In this document: piece by piece, positions 46,704-55,860 of the stretch
Layout of the letters: each line of letters begins with the position of its first letter
Position numbering within the stretch: position 1 is the first letter of the stretch
Source: Herbiconiux sp. SALV-R1
Lineage (GTDB): Bacteria > Actinomycetota > Actinomycetes > Actinomycetales > Microbacteriaceae
Length of the DNA stretch: 64,000 bases
Direction of reading: 5' to 3'
Assembly: GCF_013113715.1 (NCBI RefSeq)
Contig: NZ_CP053344.1
Span: forward strand, 248,001 to 312,000
Notes under the pieces: generated by a model
What the model was told of the DNA's origin: nothing
The model's database searches: none
The model's input: the letters and a program-made list of their open reading frames with translations, nothing else
Position numbers and translations under genes: made by a program

Positions 46704-46831
46704 GCCGAGGAGGGCCAGGCCGCGGGCGAGGTCGAGGCCGATGATGCGGGCGGTGGTGGAGGCGGCGGCGGTGGCGGTGCGGGTGGCGGTGCCACTGCGG
46801 GCGCGCGTGCCGTTGCTGTCGCCGGAACGCG

Positions 46832-46863
46832 GAACGGGGCCGCCCGGCTGGGCGACCCCGTTC
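46832..46863 (-). terminator. Terminator after the Bax-inhibitor-1-like gene
   Basis: GAACGGGG pairs with CCCCGTTC, with inner GCCC/GGGC pairing, just beyond the stop codon at 46892. It marks the upstream limit for the start of the next gene on this strand. Confidence 0.65.
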
Positions 46864-46891
46864 TCGTGATCGGAGGAGTTCGTGCTGCGTC

Positions 46892-47704
46892 CTAGTTTCG
46901 GAAGATCGCGATGATGCGCAGCAGCTCGAGGTAGAGCCAGACGATCGTGGTCATGAGGCCGAAGGCGCCCGACCAGCCGTACTTGCGGGGAGCGCCGCTG
47001 CGCACACCGCGCTGGATGGCGTCGAAGTCGAGCACGAGCGAGTAGGCGGCCATGATGACGACGAGCACGCCGATGACGAGGCCGATCCAGCCGCTGCGCA
47101 GGCCGAACGGGTCGGTGACGACGCCGGTCATCATGAGGATGAGGTTGAGCAGCGAGAACACCATGTAGCCGACCATGGCGATGAGGAAGATCTTCGTGGC
47201 ACGCTTCGAGGCGCGGATCTTGCCGTTCGCGAAGAGGGCCAGGGTGACGCCGAAGACGGCGACGGTCGCCAGCACGGCCTGCAGCACGATGCCGCCCCAG
47301 CGAGCCTCGAAGAAGCCCGAGATGGCACCGATCGCCAGACCCTCGAAGGCCGCGTAGAGGAAGATGAGCGGAACCGAGGGCTCGCGCTTGAAGGCGTTGA
47401 TGAGACCGAAGACCAGGCCGCCGATGAAGCCGCCGATCATGAGACCGAGGCCGAGCACGGTGGGAACCGGCATGTTCGACAGGAAGCCGACAACGGCGGT
47501 GACCAGGAAGACCGCGAAGAGCCCGACCGTCTTCACGATCGTGTCTTCGTAGCTCATGCGGTCGGTCTCCGACGGCGTGGCCGACGGACGGTCGTAGAGC
47601 TCCTGCAACCCGTCGGCGCTGATCGTCGGCGTCTGAGCGGCGGCTTTGCCGTTGAAGATTGGGTTTTTCGCGAAGGCGGGGTTGCTGGACGATGCTTCGG
47701 CCAT
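46892..47704 (-). CDS. Bax inhibitor-1/YccA family membrane protein
   Basis: A 270-residue protein of the actinobacterial YccA-like branch. A soluble N-terminus of 65 residues has the family motif NPAFAKNPIFNGK and then MSYEDTIVKTVGLFAVFLVTA. Seven helices follow, including GGFIGGLVFGLINAF, FLYAAFEGLAIGAISGFFE, and the last LVIGVLVVIMAAYSLVLDFDAIQRGV with the conserved acidic Asp pair, ending in ELLRIIAIFRN. Related proteins are pH-gated calcium leak channels; the function here is unknown. The ATG at 47704 has AGAGAG upstream and is preferred over GTG 47743. Confidence 0.9.
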   Translation of the reverse strand: MAEASSSNPAFAKNPIFNGKAAAQTPTISADGLQELYDRPSATPSETDRMSYEDTIVKTVGLFAVFLVTAVVGFLSNMPVPTVLGLGLMIGGFIGGLVFGLINAFKREPSVPLIFLYAAFEGLAIGAISGFFEARWGGIVLQAVLATVAVFGVTLALFANGKIRASKRATKIFLIAMVGYMVFSLLNLILMMTGVVTDPFGLRSGWIGLVIGVLVVIMAAYSLVLDFDAIQRGVRSGAPRKYGWSGAFGLMTTIVWLYLELLRIIAIFRN

Positions 47705-47806
47705 GTCAGTCTCTCTGTGAAAGGTGAGGGTGATCGTGGTCACCTCAATCTACTGCACCGATTTCATGAATCGCCTGGTAGTACGCCCACGGCGTACGGT
47801 GGGGGC

Positions 47807-48862
47807 GTGACGCAGAACACGCCCGCGCGGCCGCTCGTGATCGGCCATCGAGGGGCGAGCGGATACCGCCCCGAGCACACCGAGGCCGCCTATCGGCTCG
47901 CCTTCGCGCAAGGGGCCGACGCGGTCGAGCCCGACGTGGTGTTCAGTCGCGACGGGGTGGCCGTGGTGCGGCACGAGAACGAGATCTCGGGCACGACCGA
48001 CGTGGCCGCGCATCCGGAGTTCGCCGACCGCCGCACCACCAGGTCCGTCGACGGCGAGGAGCTTACCGGCTGGTTCACCGAAGACTTCACCTGGGCCGAG
48101 CTCAGCACGCTGCGGGCGCGGGAGCGCCTGCCCACGCTGCGACCCGAGAGCGCCTCGCACGACGACGCCTTTCCGCTGCTGCGCCTCGTCGACGTGCTGC
48201 GGATCGTCGACGAGGTCGCGGAGGAGACCGGGCGGGGGGTCTTCCCGGTCGTGGAGGTCAAGCACGCGAGCCACTTCGACGCGCTCGGGCTGCCCGCGGC
48301 GGAGCTGGTGGCGCGGGCGCTCGAGGAGTCAAGGTGGGCCGGCCGGGGCGGGCAGACAGGGCCGACCGGGCGGCTTGTCGTCGAGTCGTTCGAGCAGACC
48401 GTGCTGGGGGAGTTGCGGATGCGCGGGGTCGACGCCCGGTACATCTATCTGGTCGAGGCGCACGGCAAGCCTTTCGACCAGGTCGTGCGCTGGGGTGACG
48501 CAGCGGTGGGCTATCTCGACCAGCTCACCGATGCATCCCTCTCGCAGCTGGCTGCCGAGGTCGACGGCATCAGCCTCGACAAGGCCCTCATCCTGCCGCT
48601 CGACGCCGACGGAAACTCGACGCGGGTGAGCGACGTGGTGGCGCGCGCGCACGGGGCGGGACTCGAGGTGTACACCTGGACGCTGCGGCCCGAGAACGCC
48701 TTCCTGCCGCGCGACATGCGCATCGGGCGCTCGTCGTCGGCGTTCGGGCAGTGGCAGCGGGAGTACCGCACCATCATGGCCAGCGGCGTCGACGGGGTCT
48801 TCGCCGACCACCCCGACCTCGCCGTCGTCGCCCGCGGGGGCGGTGTCGGAGGCGGCGCCTAG
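47807..48862 (+). CDS. Glycerophosphodiester phosphodiesterase
   Basis: Hydrolyses glycerophosphodiesters to glycerol 3-phosphate and an alcohol. It has 351 residues. The catalytic entrance VIGHRGASGYRPEHTEAAYRLA is present, with metal-binding VEPDVVFSRDGVAVVRHENEI, later VVEVKH, and the C-terminal AHGAGLEVYTWTLR and GVDGVFADHPD. It lacks a signal peptide, so a cytoplasmic role is likely. The GTG at 47807 is chosen because TACGGT (47795-47800) lies 6 bases upstream; an earlier ATG at 47717 gives no homology. A link to glpD is plausible through glycerol 3-phosphate. Confidence 0.92.
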   Translation: MTQNTPARPLVIGHRGASGYRPEHTEAAYRLAFAQGADAVEPDVVFSRDGVAVVRHENEISGTTDVAAHPEFADRRTTRSVDGEELTGWFTEDFTWAELSTLRARERLPTLRPESASHDDAFPLLRLVDVLRIVDEVAEETGRGVFPVVEVKHASHFDALGLPAAELVARALEESRWAGRGGQTGPTGRLVVESFEQTVLGELRMRGVDARYIYLVEAHGKPFDQVVRWGDAAVGYLDQLTDASLSQLAAEVDGISLDKALILPLDADGNSTRVSDVVARAHGAGLEVYTWTLRPENAFLPRDMRIGRSSSAFGQWQREYRTIMASGVDGVFADHPDLAVVARGGGVGGGA

Positions 48863-48874
48863 ACTTGGTGCAGC

Positions 48875-51295
48875 ATGAGCGACGCCACCGATCAGACCAC
48901 CAGGAGCAGCATCCCGATCATCCTCGACGGGCCCGCCGGGCCGCGGGATGACGGAGGTGACCCGCTGCTCGACGGGCTGAACCCCGAGCAGCGCGAGGCC
49001 GTCGAGTACCGCGGCCCCGCCCTGCTCATCGTCGCGGGCGCCGGCAGTGGCAAGACGCGGGTGCTCACGCACCGCATCGCCGGGCTGATCAGGAGCGGCG
49101 AGGCGTGGCCCAGTCAGATCCTCGCCATCACCTTCACCAACAAGGCCGCGGCCGAGATGCGCGAGCGCGTCGGGCACCTGCTCGGCCAGGTGGCGGAGGG
49201 GATGTGGATCTCGACGTTCCACTCGGCGTGCGTGCGCATCCTGCGTCGCGAGGCCGAGAACTTCGGCTTCACCAAGAGCTTCACCATCTACGACTCGCAA
49301 GACTCGCGGGCGCTCATCAAGCGCATCATCAAAGACCACCAGGCCGACACCTTCGGGTTCACGGTGTCGCAGGTGGCCGCGAAGATCTCGAAGCTCAAGA
49401 ACGAGCTCTCCGACGTGGAGTCGTACGCCAGGGGCGCGAACTTCTCCGACCCGCAGGAGGCGAAGTTCGTCGAGATGTTCGGTGCGTACACGCGCGCTCT
49501 GCGCGAGGCCAACGCCTTCGACTTCGACGATCTCATCAGCCAGACCGTGTTCCTGTTCCGGGCGTTCCCGCAGGTGGCGGAGCGCTATCAGCGACGGTTC
49601 CGGCACATCCTCGTCGACGAGTACCAAGACACCAACCACGCGCAGTACGCGCTCATCCGTGAGCTCACCCGGCCGCCGGAGTCGAACGAGCTGACCGGGC
49701 TCGCCGCGTTCGGCGGCGGGGGTGCGTCGCTCACCGTGGTGGGTGACTCCGACCAGTCGATCTACGCCTTCCGCGGCGCCGACATCCGCAACATCGTCGA
49801 GTTCGAGCGCGACTTCCCCGGCGCGCAGGTGGTGCTGCTCGAGCAGAACTACCGGTCGACGCAGAACATCCTCACCGCGGCGAACTCGGTCATCTCGAAC
49901 AACTTCGACCGCAAAGACAAGAAGCTCTGGACTGCCGTGGGCGACGGCGAGAAGATCGTGGGCTTCACCGGGTACTCCGGGCACGACGAGGCGCAGTTCG
50001 TCGCCGACGAGATCGCGAAGCTCCGCGATGCGGGAATGCCCTACAACGAGATCGCGGTGTTCTACCGCACGAACTCGCAGACGAGAGCGCTCGAAGAGAT
50101 CTTCATCCGTTCCGCGTTGCCCTACCGGGTGCTGGGCGGCACGAAGTTCTACGAGCGCGCCGAGATCAAAGACGCGATGGCGTACCTCACGAGTGTCGCG
50201 AATCCGTTCGACGCGCTCGCGCTACGGCGCATCCTGAACACCCCGAAGCGCGGCATCGGGCCCGCCACCGAGACCCAGCTGGCCTCCTTCGCCGAGCGCG
50301 AGCAGGTGAGCTACCGCGAGGCCATGCGTCGTGCGTCTGAGCTCGGGCTCGGGCCGAAGGTCACGGGGGCGATCCTGCAGCTGGCGGCGCTGCTCGACGA
50401 AGCCGCCGAGCTGGTCGACCCTGAGCGCGACGGGGGAGAGGCGACGGTGAGCGAGGTGCTCACGCTGCTCATGGAGAAGAGCGGGTACGTCACGAGCCTG
50501 CGCGCCAGTCGCGACCCGCAAGACGAGGCGCGGGCCGAGAACGTCGAAGAGCTCGTGGCCGTGACGAAGGAGTTCAACCGCAACAACCCCGACGGCACGC
50601 TGCTCGACTTCCTCACAGAGGTGTCGCTCGTCGCGGCCGTCGACGACCTCGACGACTCCAGCGGCACCGTGTCGCTCATGACGCTGCACACCGCGAAGGG
50701 GCTCGAGTACGACGCGGTGTTCCTCACCGGCATCGAAGAAGACCTGCTGCCGCACCGCATGTCGGCGAGCGAGCCGGGTGGGCCGGCCGAGGAGCGGCGA
50801 CTGTTCTATGTGGGCATCACGCGGGCCCGCAAGCGGCTGTACCTGTCGCTCGCCATGACGCGGGCGCAGTTCGGTGAGACCGCGGTGGCGATGCCGAGCC
50901 GGTACCTGCAGGAGATTCCGGCGGAGCTCATCGACTGGATCCAGTCGCCCGGCATGGCCACCTCGCGTGGCGGCACCGAGCCGCGCGCCCTCAACGCCCA
51001 GCGCGGGCGGGGTGGTTCGGGCGGCATCTCGCGGTGGAACACCGACAGCGGCTACGGCATCCCGCCCGGTCCGCCGCGGCCGAAGACCGAGTGGGCCAAT
51101 CGGGTCACCGGCCAGGTGCGCGACAACGGTGACCTCGAGCTGGCTCCCGGCGACCGCATCACGCACACCGACTTCGGCGAGGGCCGAGTGAACCAGGTCA
51201 CCGGCGAGGGCGCCAAGCGTGTCGCCCACGTGCACTTCGACTCCGCCGGCCCCAAGAAACTCCTCATCAAGATCGCCCCCATCGAGAAGCTCTGA
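48875..51295 (+). CDS. pcrA: ATP-dependent DNA helicase PcrA/UvrD
   Basis: Superfamily 1A 3'-5' helicase for repair and replication-transcription conflicts. It has 806 residues. A 30-residue variable start precedes LLDGLNPEQREAVEYRGPALL, then Walker A AGAGSGKTRVLTHRIA, motif Ia, DEYQDTNHAQYALI (motif II), VGDSDQSIYAFRGAD (motif III), NYRSTQNIL (motif IV), LMTLHTAKGLEYDAVFLTG (motif V) and VGITRARKRLYL (motif VI). The C-terminal Tudor-like domain (HTDFGEGRVNQVTGEG) contacts RNA polymerase in homologues. TAGACT lies 9 bases before the ATG. It sits next to sucCD as in mycobacterial uvrD1. Confidence 0.96.
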   Translation: MSDATDQTTRSSIPIILDGPAGPRDDGGDPLLDGLNPEQREAVEYRGPALLIVAGAGSGKTRVLTHRIAGLIRSGEAWPSQILAITFTNKAAAEMRERVGHLLGQVAEGMWISTFHSACVRILRREAENFGFTKSFTIYDSQDSRALIKRIIKDHQADTFGFTVSQVAAKISKLKNELSDVESYARGANFSDPQEAKFVEMFGAYTRALREANAFDFDDLISQTVFLFRAFPQVAERYQRRFRHILVDEYQDTNHAQYALIRELTRPPESNELTGLAAFGGGGASLTVVGDSDQSIYAFRGADIRNIVEFERDFPGAQVVLLEQNYRSTQNILTAANSVISNNFDRKDKKLWTAVGDGEKIVGFTGYSGHDEAQFVADEIAKLRDAGMPYNEIAVFYRTNSQTRALEEIFIRSALPYRVLGGTKFYERAEIKDAMAYLTSVANPFDALALRRILNTPKRGIGPATETQLASFAEREQVSYREAMRRASELGLGPKVTGAILQLAALLDEAAELVDPERDGGEATVSEVLTLLMEKSGYVTSLRASRDPQDEARAENVEELVAVTKEFNRNNPDGTLLDFLTEVSLVAAVDDLDDSSGTVSLMTLHTAKGLEYDAVFLTGIEEDLLPHRMSASEPGGPAEERRLFYVGITRARKRLYLSLAMTRAQFGETAVAMPSRYLQEIPAELIDWIQSPGMATSRGGTEPRALNAQRGRGGSGGISRWNTDSGYGIPPGPPRPKTEWANRVTGQVRDNGDLELAPGDRITHTDFGEGRVNQVTGEGAKRVAHVHFDSAGPKKLLIKIAPIEKL

Positions 51296-51324
51296 CGGCC
51301 CCGGCCGCCAGCTCCCCGCGACGT

Positions 51325-51378
51325 CCTTACGGACAAAGTCCGTCCCAACCCACGTTCCGTCGGACTTTGTCCGCAAGG
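51325..51378. repeat. Inverted repeat A in the pcrA / surface-protein gap
   Basis: CCTTACGGACAAAGTCCG (51325-51342) and CGGACTTTGTCCGCAAGG (51361-51378) are reverse complements with one mismatch, separated by 18 bases. Each arm also contains its own small palindrome (CGGAC-AAA-GTCCG). It probably works as a terminator, or as part of a dispersed palindromic element. Confidence 0.7.
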
Positions 51379-51422
51379 GAGTGGATGCGCGGGTGGCCTC
51401 GGGAGGTGGACTGCACATTCTC

Positions 51423-51468
51423 ACGGAAAAAGTCCGTGATGACCTACGTCTTCACGGACTTTTCCCGT
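51423..51468. repeat. Inverted repeat B, related to repeat A
   Basis: ACGGAAAAAGTCCGTGA (51423-51439) and TCACGGACTTTTCCCGT (51452-51468) are reverse complements with one mismatch and a 12-base loop. It shares the ACGGA-A/T-rich-TCCGT core with repeat A. The run of T on the reverse strand suits termination of the surface-protein gene or of pcrA. Confidence 0.7.
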
Positions 51469-51505
51469 CAGAAGATGTCTGCGGCGCGCGGCCGGCCGGG
51501 TGCCC

Positions 51506-53419
51506 TCAGGGGCGGCGGCCCACGACGAGGCCGAGGGTGCCGAGGGCCATCATGATGGCGACGACCAGGCCGGCGATGCCGAGGGGCGGCGGTGTGAGGC
51601 CGGTCTGAGCGAGGCTCCCGGCAGGGGGCGTGCCCCCGCCGGGAGGCGACGCCGCGGGCGGGCCCGACGCGGGTGCCGGAGGCGTCGCCGCGGGCGGGGT
51701 CGGCGGCGGGGTCGGCGAGGGCGGCGGGGTCGGAGCCGGGAAGCGCACCGACTCGCTCGCGTGCACGCGGTGGTCGGCGAAGGCCGACACGACCGGGGTG
51801 GTCGCGAAGCGGTCGGTCGACGGCACCGAGTCGACCACGAAGTAGTAGAAGCCGGGAGCCGACACCTCGACGCACGGCGACTCGTGGGCGCCGTCGCCGA
51901 GCACCGTGGTCGTGACGCTCCCGGCGACAGGGTAGTCGTGCCAGCCCTCGGGCTCGGCACCCTCGGCGGGTTCGTGGTCGAGCGGGCCGAGGAGGGTGGA
52001 GACGACCTCGATCGGCGGTGCCCCCGACGGCAGGCCCGACACGAGCAGGCGATCGCTGACGCATCCCGGCGCGCTGAGCTCGCCCGTCGAGGCCGTCGAG
52101 GCCGTCGTCTCGATGATCGGGGTCGCCGGAACGAGCGTCGTCTCCGACGCCACCCCGAACTCCGACGTCCAGCCCTGGAGCCTCCCGCCCCCACGTTCGG
52201 GCGGGGTCTTGCGTGGGTCGATGGAGTCGACCCACACGTAGAACCCGGCGGCGGGCACCGTGCACTCTGGGCTGTCGTAGCGACCGGACCCCGTGGTGAC
52301 AGCGGTCTCGACCTCGCAGACGACGGGCGCGTCTGCGGGAACCGTGGAGCTCCGCACCGGCCTCGTACCGAACGGCCCGAGCAGCCTGCTGCTCACCACC
52401 ACAGGGATCGGCGCGAGCGTGCCGTCGGCCGCCCGGTACACACCCCACTCGCCGCCCGTCGGGGAGTCGGGGTGCGCCGAGACCTCCAGCCGATCGTGAA
52501 GGCCCGCACCCGCCGCCGCGACCGCCGCGCTCGTGATCGTCTCGACCCGCGGGCGGAACGGGCGGGGGTTGGGAACCGAGTCGGAGGCCGAGGCGCTCGC
52601 CGAGGTGGGGAAGGGCGACTGCACCAGCAGGCTCTGCGTTCCACCCCGGTTCTGCGCGAGCCGGAACCGCGGACCGTACGGCAGATCGGGATAGCTCACC
52701 GACACCGTCACCGCCGACACCGCGCGGCCCGAGTCGGGAACGATCTTCACCAGGGTGCCGTTCACCACCGCCATCGTGCGGGCCCCGTTCTCGAAGGTGG
52801 CGCCCCGCAGCTCCAGGGTGCCGCGATGGCTCGCGGGAGGCGCCTGCGCGGGCCCGGCGAGATGGTCGACGACGAGGTCGGTGACCACCAACCCCGCGTC
52901 GAGTCGCAGGTCGAGAGTGGCCCTGACGCCCCGGGAGGCGCCCTTCGCCCCGTCGGCCTGCCGCAGCATCCGATTCGCGAGCTCGAGCACCCGGTCGGCG
53001 TCGCCGTTGGCGCGCTGGGCGAAGTAGGCCTGGTCGTGCCCGGCGAGGCCCGTGATCGTCCAGGTGGCGAGCTGCGCCGCCACAGCCGTGACCGCGTCGC
53101 CCGGCGCACCCCAGGTGCGTGAGAGATACGCGAGCCGCGCCGAGTCGTCGGGCGAGAACAGCGCCGCGCTCGACCCGTCGAGGTAGTCGAACGAGGCGCC
53201 GGAGGGCGCGGGTTTCTCGACGTCGATGCAGTAGCCCATGTTGCCGTCGTCGAGCTCGTAGTTGCCGATCCACGACGCACCGTCGGCGAGCCACATCGAC
53301 CCGCGGCCGTGCGCGATCTCCTGCACCGCGACGGCGGGCAGGGCGGTGGCCAGGGCGAGCCCGGGCAGAGGCAGGAGCGCGGCGGCGACCAGGGCGAGGA
53401 TGCGGAGGATGCGGTTCAT
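51506..53419 (-). CDS. Putative thioester-domain surface protein with LAXTG sortase motif
   Basis: A 637-residue secreted, wall-anchored protein. The signal peptide is ILRILALVAAALLPLPGLA. After it comes MGYCIDVEKPAP (Cys64) and, 52 residues on, VAAQLATWTITG (Gln116), which resemble the Cys and Gln motifs of thioester domains that bond to host or surface groups. Two similar beta-rich repeats follow (ATTP-like stretches around CEVETAVTTGSGRYDSPECTVPAAGFYVWVDS cited in part). A Pro-rich spacer, SLAQTG, a membrane helix and RRP end the protein, a class E sortase (LAXTG) signal. No sortase is in the window. Confidence 0.72.
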   Translation of the reverse strand: MNRILRILALVAAALLPLPGLALATALPAVAVQEIAHGRGSMWLADGASWIGNYELDDGNMGYCIDVEKPAPSGASFDYLDGSSAALFSPDDSARLAYLSRTWGAPGDAVTAVAAQLATWTITGLAGHDQAYFAQRANGDADRVLELANRMLRQADGAKGASRGVRATLDLRLDAGLVVTDLVVDHLAGPAQAPPASHRGTLELRGATFENGARTMAVVNGTLVKIVPDSGRAVSAVTVSVSYPDLPYGPRFRLAQNRGGTQSLLVQSPFPTSASASASDSVPNPRPFRPRVETITSAAVAAAGAGLHDRLEVSAHPDSPTGGEWGVYRAADGTLAPIPVVVSSRLLGPFGTRPVRSSTVPADAPVVCEVETAVTTGSGRYDSPECTVPAAGFYVWVDSIDPRKTPPERGGGRLQGWTSEFGVASETTLVPATPIIETTASTASTGELSAPGCVSDRLLVSGLPSGAPPIEVVSTLLGPLDHEPAEGAEPEGWHDYPVAGSVTTTVLGDGAHESPCVEVSAPGFYYFVVDSVPSTDRFATTPVVSAFADHRVHASESVRFPAPTPPPSPTPPPTPPAATPPAPASGPPAASPPGGGTPPAGSLAQTGLTPPPLGIAGLVVAIMMALGTLGLVVGRRP

Positions 53420-53556
53420 GCGACGAGACTGACCGCGAGAAGCGCACCCGCCCGCCGGCGACCGCCGATCTGTGGACGAATGTGCCCTCGGCGGCACCGG
53501 TGCAGAACTGGCCGGGAGCGACCCGGCCGGCGGCAGGACGCGCCTCGTCGCGGGGG

Positions 53557-53639
53557 TAGAGTGCTAGATGGTGTCCGGAGCGATGGAGGGGACACTCCTT
53601 TTGTCGCGCCGTCCTTCACATCCCGGTTCCCTGCCGGGA
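53557..53639 (+). promoter_or_regulatory. sucCD promoter region and hairpin leader
   Basis: TAGAGT (53557-53562) may be the -10 box. The leader of about 105 bases carries two hairpins: GTGTCC (53571-53576) with GGACAC (53590-53595), followed by TCCTTTT, and TCCCGG (53621-53626) with CCGGGA (53634-53639). The first resembles a weak intrinsic terminator because of the T-run. The 130 bases upstream of it (53420-53556) hold no gene that I can support. Confidence 0.35.
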
Positions 53640-53673
53640 CGACGAGTCGAATGCGGATTGGAAGAAGACCAGC

Positions 53674-54849
53674 GTGGATCTATTCGAGTACCAGGCCCGA
53701 GACCTCTTTGAAAGCTACGGCGTTCCCGTGCTGCCGGGCATCATCGCCGACACCCCCGAGGAGGTCAGGGCCGCTGCGGAGAAGCTCGGCGGCGTCACGG
53801 TGGTCAAGGCGCAGGTGAAGATCGGCGGCCGCGGCAAGGCCGGCGGCGTGAAGGTCGCGAAAGACCCCGAGGCGGCGGAAGAGGCAGCGAAGGCCATCCT
53901 CGGCCTCGACATCAAGGGCCACGTCGTCAAGCGCGTGATGGTCGCGGGCGGCGCCCGCATCGCGCAGGAGTTCTACTTCTCGGTGCTGCTCGACCGGGCC
54001 AACCGCTCCTACCTCTCCCTCACCAGCTACGAGGGCGGCATGGAGATCGAGCAGCTCGCCGTCGAGCGCCCCGACGCTCTCGCCCGCATCGAGGTCGACC
54101 CCATCGCGGGCATCGACATCGAGACCGCTCGCCGCATCGCCGTGGAGGCGAAGTTCCCCACCGAGCTGATCGAGAAGGTCGCCCCCGTCTTCGTGAAGCT
54201 CTGGGAGGTCTACAAGGGAGAAGACGCCACCCTGGTCGAGGTCAACCCGCTGGTGCTCACCGAGGAGGGCGACGTCATCGCCCTCGACGGCAAGGTCTCG
54301 CTCGACGAGAACGCCGGCTTCCGTCACCCGGGCCACGAGGCGCTCGAAGACGCCGACGCCGCCGACCCGCTCGAGGCCAAGGCCAAGGCCAACGACCTCA
54401 ACTACGTCAAGCTCGACGGCGAGGTCGGCATCATCGGCAACGGTGCAGGGCTCGTCATGTCGACCCTCGACGTCGTCGCCTACGCCGGTGAGAACCACGG
54501 CGGCGTGAAGCCGGCCAACTTCCTCGACATCGGTGGTGGAGCATCCGCCGAGGTGATGGCCAACGGGCTCGACGTCATCCTGGGCGACGAGCAGGTGAAG
54601 AGCGTGTTCGTGAACGTCTTCGGCGGCATCACCGCCTGCGACGCGGTGGCCAACGGCATCGTCGCCGCCCTCGGCATCCTGGGCGACACCGCCTCGAAGC
54701 CGCTCGTGGTGCGCCTCGACGGCAACCGGGTGGAGGAGGGCCGCGCCATCCTGCGCGAGGCCGCCCACCCGCTGGTCACTCTGGCCGCCACCATGGACGA
54801 GGGCGCCGACAAGGCCGCCGAGCTGGCTGCTGCAGCCGCTGCGAAGTAA
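53674..54849 (+). CDS. sucC: Succinate-CoA ligase [ADP-forming] subunit beta
   Basis: TCA-cycle enzyme subunit that binds nucleotide and succinate. It has 391 residues. [22 protein letters not shown] is the ATP-grasp start, and [40 protein letters not shown], then [17 protein letters not shown] and [18 protein letters not shown] are diagnostic. The GTG at 53674 follows GAAGAAGACC. sucD starts 18 bases later. The pair makes succinate and ATP (or GTP) from succinyl-CoA. Confidence 0.97.
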   Translation: MDLFEYQARDLFESYGVPVLPGIIADTPEEVRAAAEKLGGVTVVKAQVKIGGRGKAGGVKVAKDPEAAEEAAKAILGLDIKGHVVKRVMVAGGARIAQEFYFSVLLDRANRSYLSLTSYEGGMEIEQLAVERPDALARIEVDPIAGIDIETARRIAVEAKFPTELIEKVAPVFVKLWEVYKGEDATLVEVNPLVLTEEGDVIALDGKVSLDENAGFRHPGHEALEDADAADPLEAKAKANDLNYVKLDGEVGIIGNGAGLVMSTLDVVAYAGENHGGVKPANFLDIGGGASAEVMANGLDVILGDEQVKSVFVNVFGGITACDAVANGIVAALGILGDTASKPLVVRLDGNRVEEGRAILREAAHPLVTLAATMDEGADKAAELAAAAAAK

Positions 54850-54867
54850 GCGAAGGACGAGAGAACA

Positions 54868-55773
54868 ATGTCGATTTTTCTGAACAAGGATTCCAAGGTC
54901 ATCGTCCAGGGCATCACGGGCGGTGAGGGCACCAAGCACACCGCCCTCATGCTGAAGGCCGGCACCCAGGTCGTCGGCGGCGTGAACGCGCGCAAGGCCG
55001 GCACCACCGTGGCCCACACCGACAAAGACGGCAATGCCGTCGAGCTCCCCGTGTTCGGCACCGTGAAGGAGGCCATCGAGGCCACCGGCGCCGACGTCTC
55101 CATCGCCTTCGTGCCGCCGGCATTCTCCAAAGACGCCATCATCGAGGCGATCGACTCCGAGATCCCGCTGCTCGTCGTCATCACCGAGGGCATCCCCGTG
55201 CAGGACTCGGCCGAAGCCTGGGCCTATGCCAAGGCCAAGGGCAACAAGACCCGCATCATCGGCCCGAACTGCCCCGGCATCATCACCCCCGGTGAGTCGC
55301 TCGTGGGCATCACCCCGGCGAACATCACCGGCAAGGGCCCGATCGGGCTGGTGTCGAAGTCGGGCACGCTGACCTACCAGATGATGTACGAGCTGCGCGA
55401 CCTCGGCTTCTCCACCGCGATCGGCATCGGCGGCGACCCCATCATCGGCACCACGCACATCGACGCGCTCGCCGCGTTCGAGGCCGACCCCGAGACCAAG
55501 GCGATCGTCATGATCGGCGAGATCGGCGGAGACGCCGAGGAGCGCGCCGCCGACTTCATCAAGGCGAACGTCACCAAGCCGGTCGTCGGTTACGTGGCGG
55601 GCTTCACCGCGCCCGAGGGCAAGACCATGGGCCACGCGGGTGCCATCGTCTCCGGCTCGGCCGGCACCGCCCAGGCCAAGAAGGAGGCCCTCGAGGCCGC
55701 CGGCGTCAAGGTCGGCAAGACCCCGAGCGAGACCGCCGCCCTCCTCCGCGAAGTGTACGCAGCGCTGGGCTAA
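54868..55773 (+). CDS. sucD: Succinate-CoA ligase [ADP-forming] subunit alpha
   Basis: CoA-binding, phosphohistidine subunit. It has 301 residues. [19 protein letters not shown] is the CoA-binding start, followed by [39 protein letters not shown] and the active His in [21 protein letters not shown] 54868 is preceded by GGACGAGAG. A terminator follows. Confidence 0.97.
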   Translation: MSIFLNKDSKVIVQGITGGEGTKHTALMLKAGTQVVGGVNARKAGTTVAHTDKDGNAVELPVFGTVKEAIEATGADVSIAFVPPAFSKDAIIEAIDSEIPLLVVITEGIPVQDSAEAWAYAKAKGNKTRIIGPNCPGIITPGESLVGITPANITGKGPIGLVSKSGTLTYQMMYELRDLGFSTAIGIGGDPIIGTTHIDALAAFEADPETKAIVMIGEIGGDAEERAADFIKANVTKPVVGYVAGFTAPEGKTMGHAGAIVSGSAGTAQAKKEALEAAGVKVGKTPSETAALLREVYAALG

Positions 55774-55789
55774 AGCCGCAGAACACACA

Positions 55790-55820
55790 CGAAGGGGCCG
55801 TGCCGAGCGCGGCCCCTTCG
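55790..55820 (+). terminator. Terminator after sucD
   Basis: CGAAGGGGCCG (55790-55800) pairs with CGGCCCCTTCG (55810-55820), a perfect 11-base-pair stem with a 9-base loop. Confidence 0.85.
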
Positions 55821-55860
55821 GTGTTCCCGGATGCGGTGGCCGGTCTGCCACAATGGTGCG

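Noticed and set aside
46598-46795. Separate small Pro-rich gene starting at GTG 46795
   Set aside because: The frame is a run of Pro codons from a GCC/ACC repeat, followed by a shadow of the acyltransferase gene. I treat it only as a possible shifted start of that gene.
53557-53673. Known sucC RNA motif or riboswitch
   Set aside because: Only two simple short stems are visible, and the described motif is from Pseudomonas with other features.
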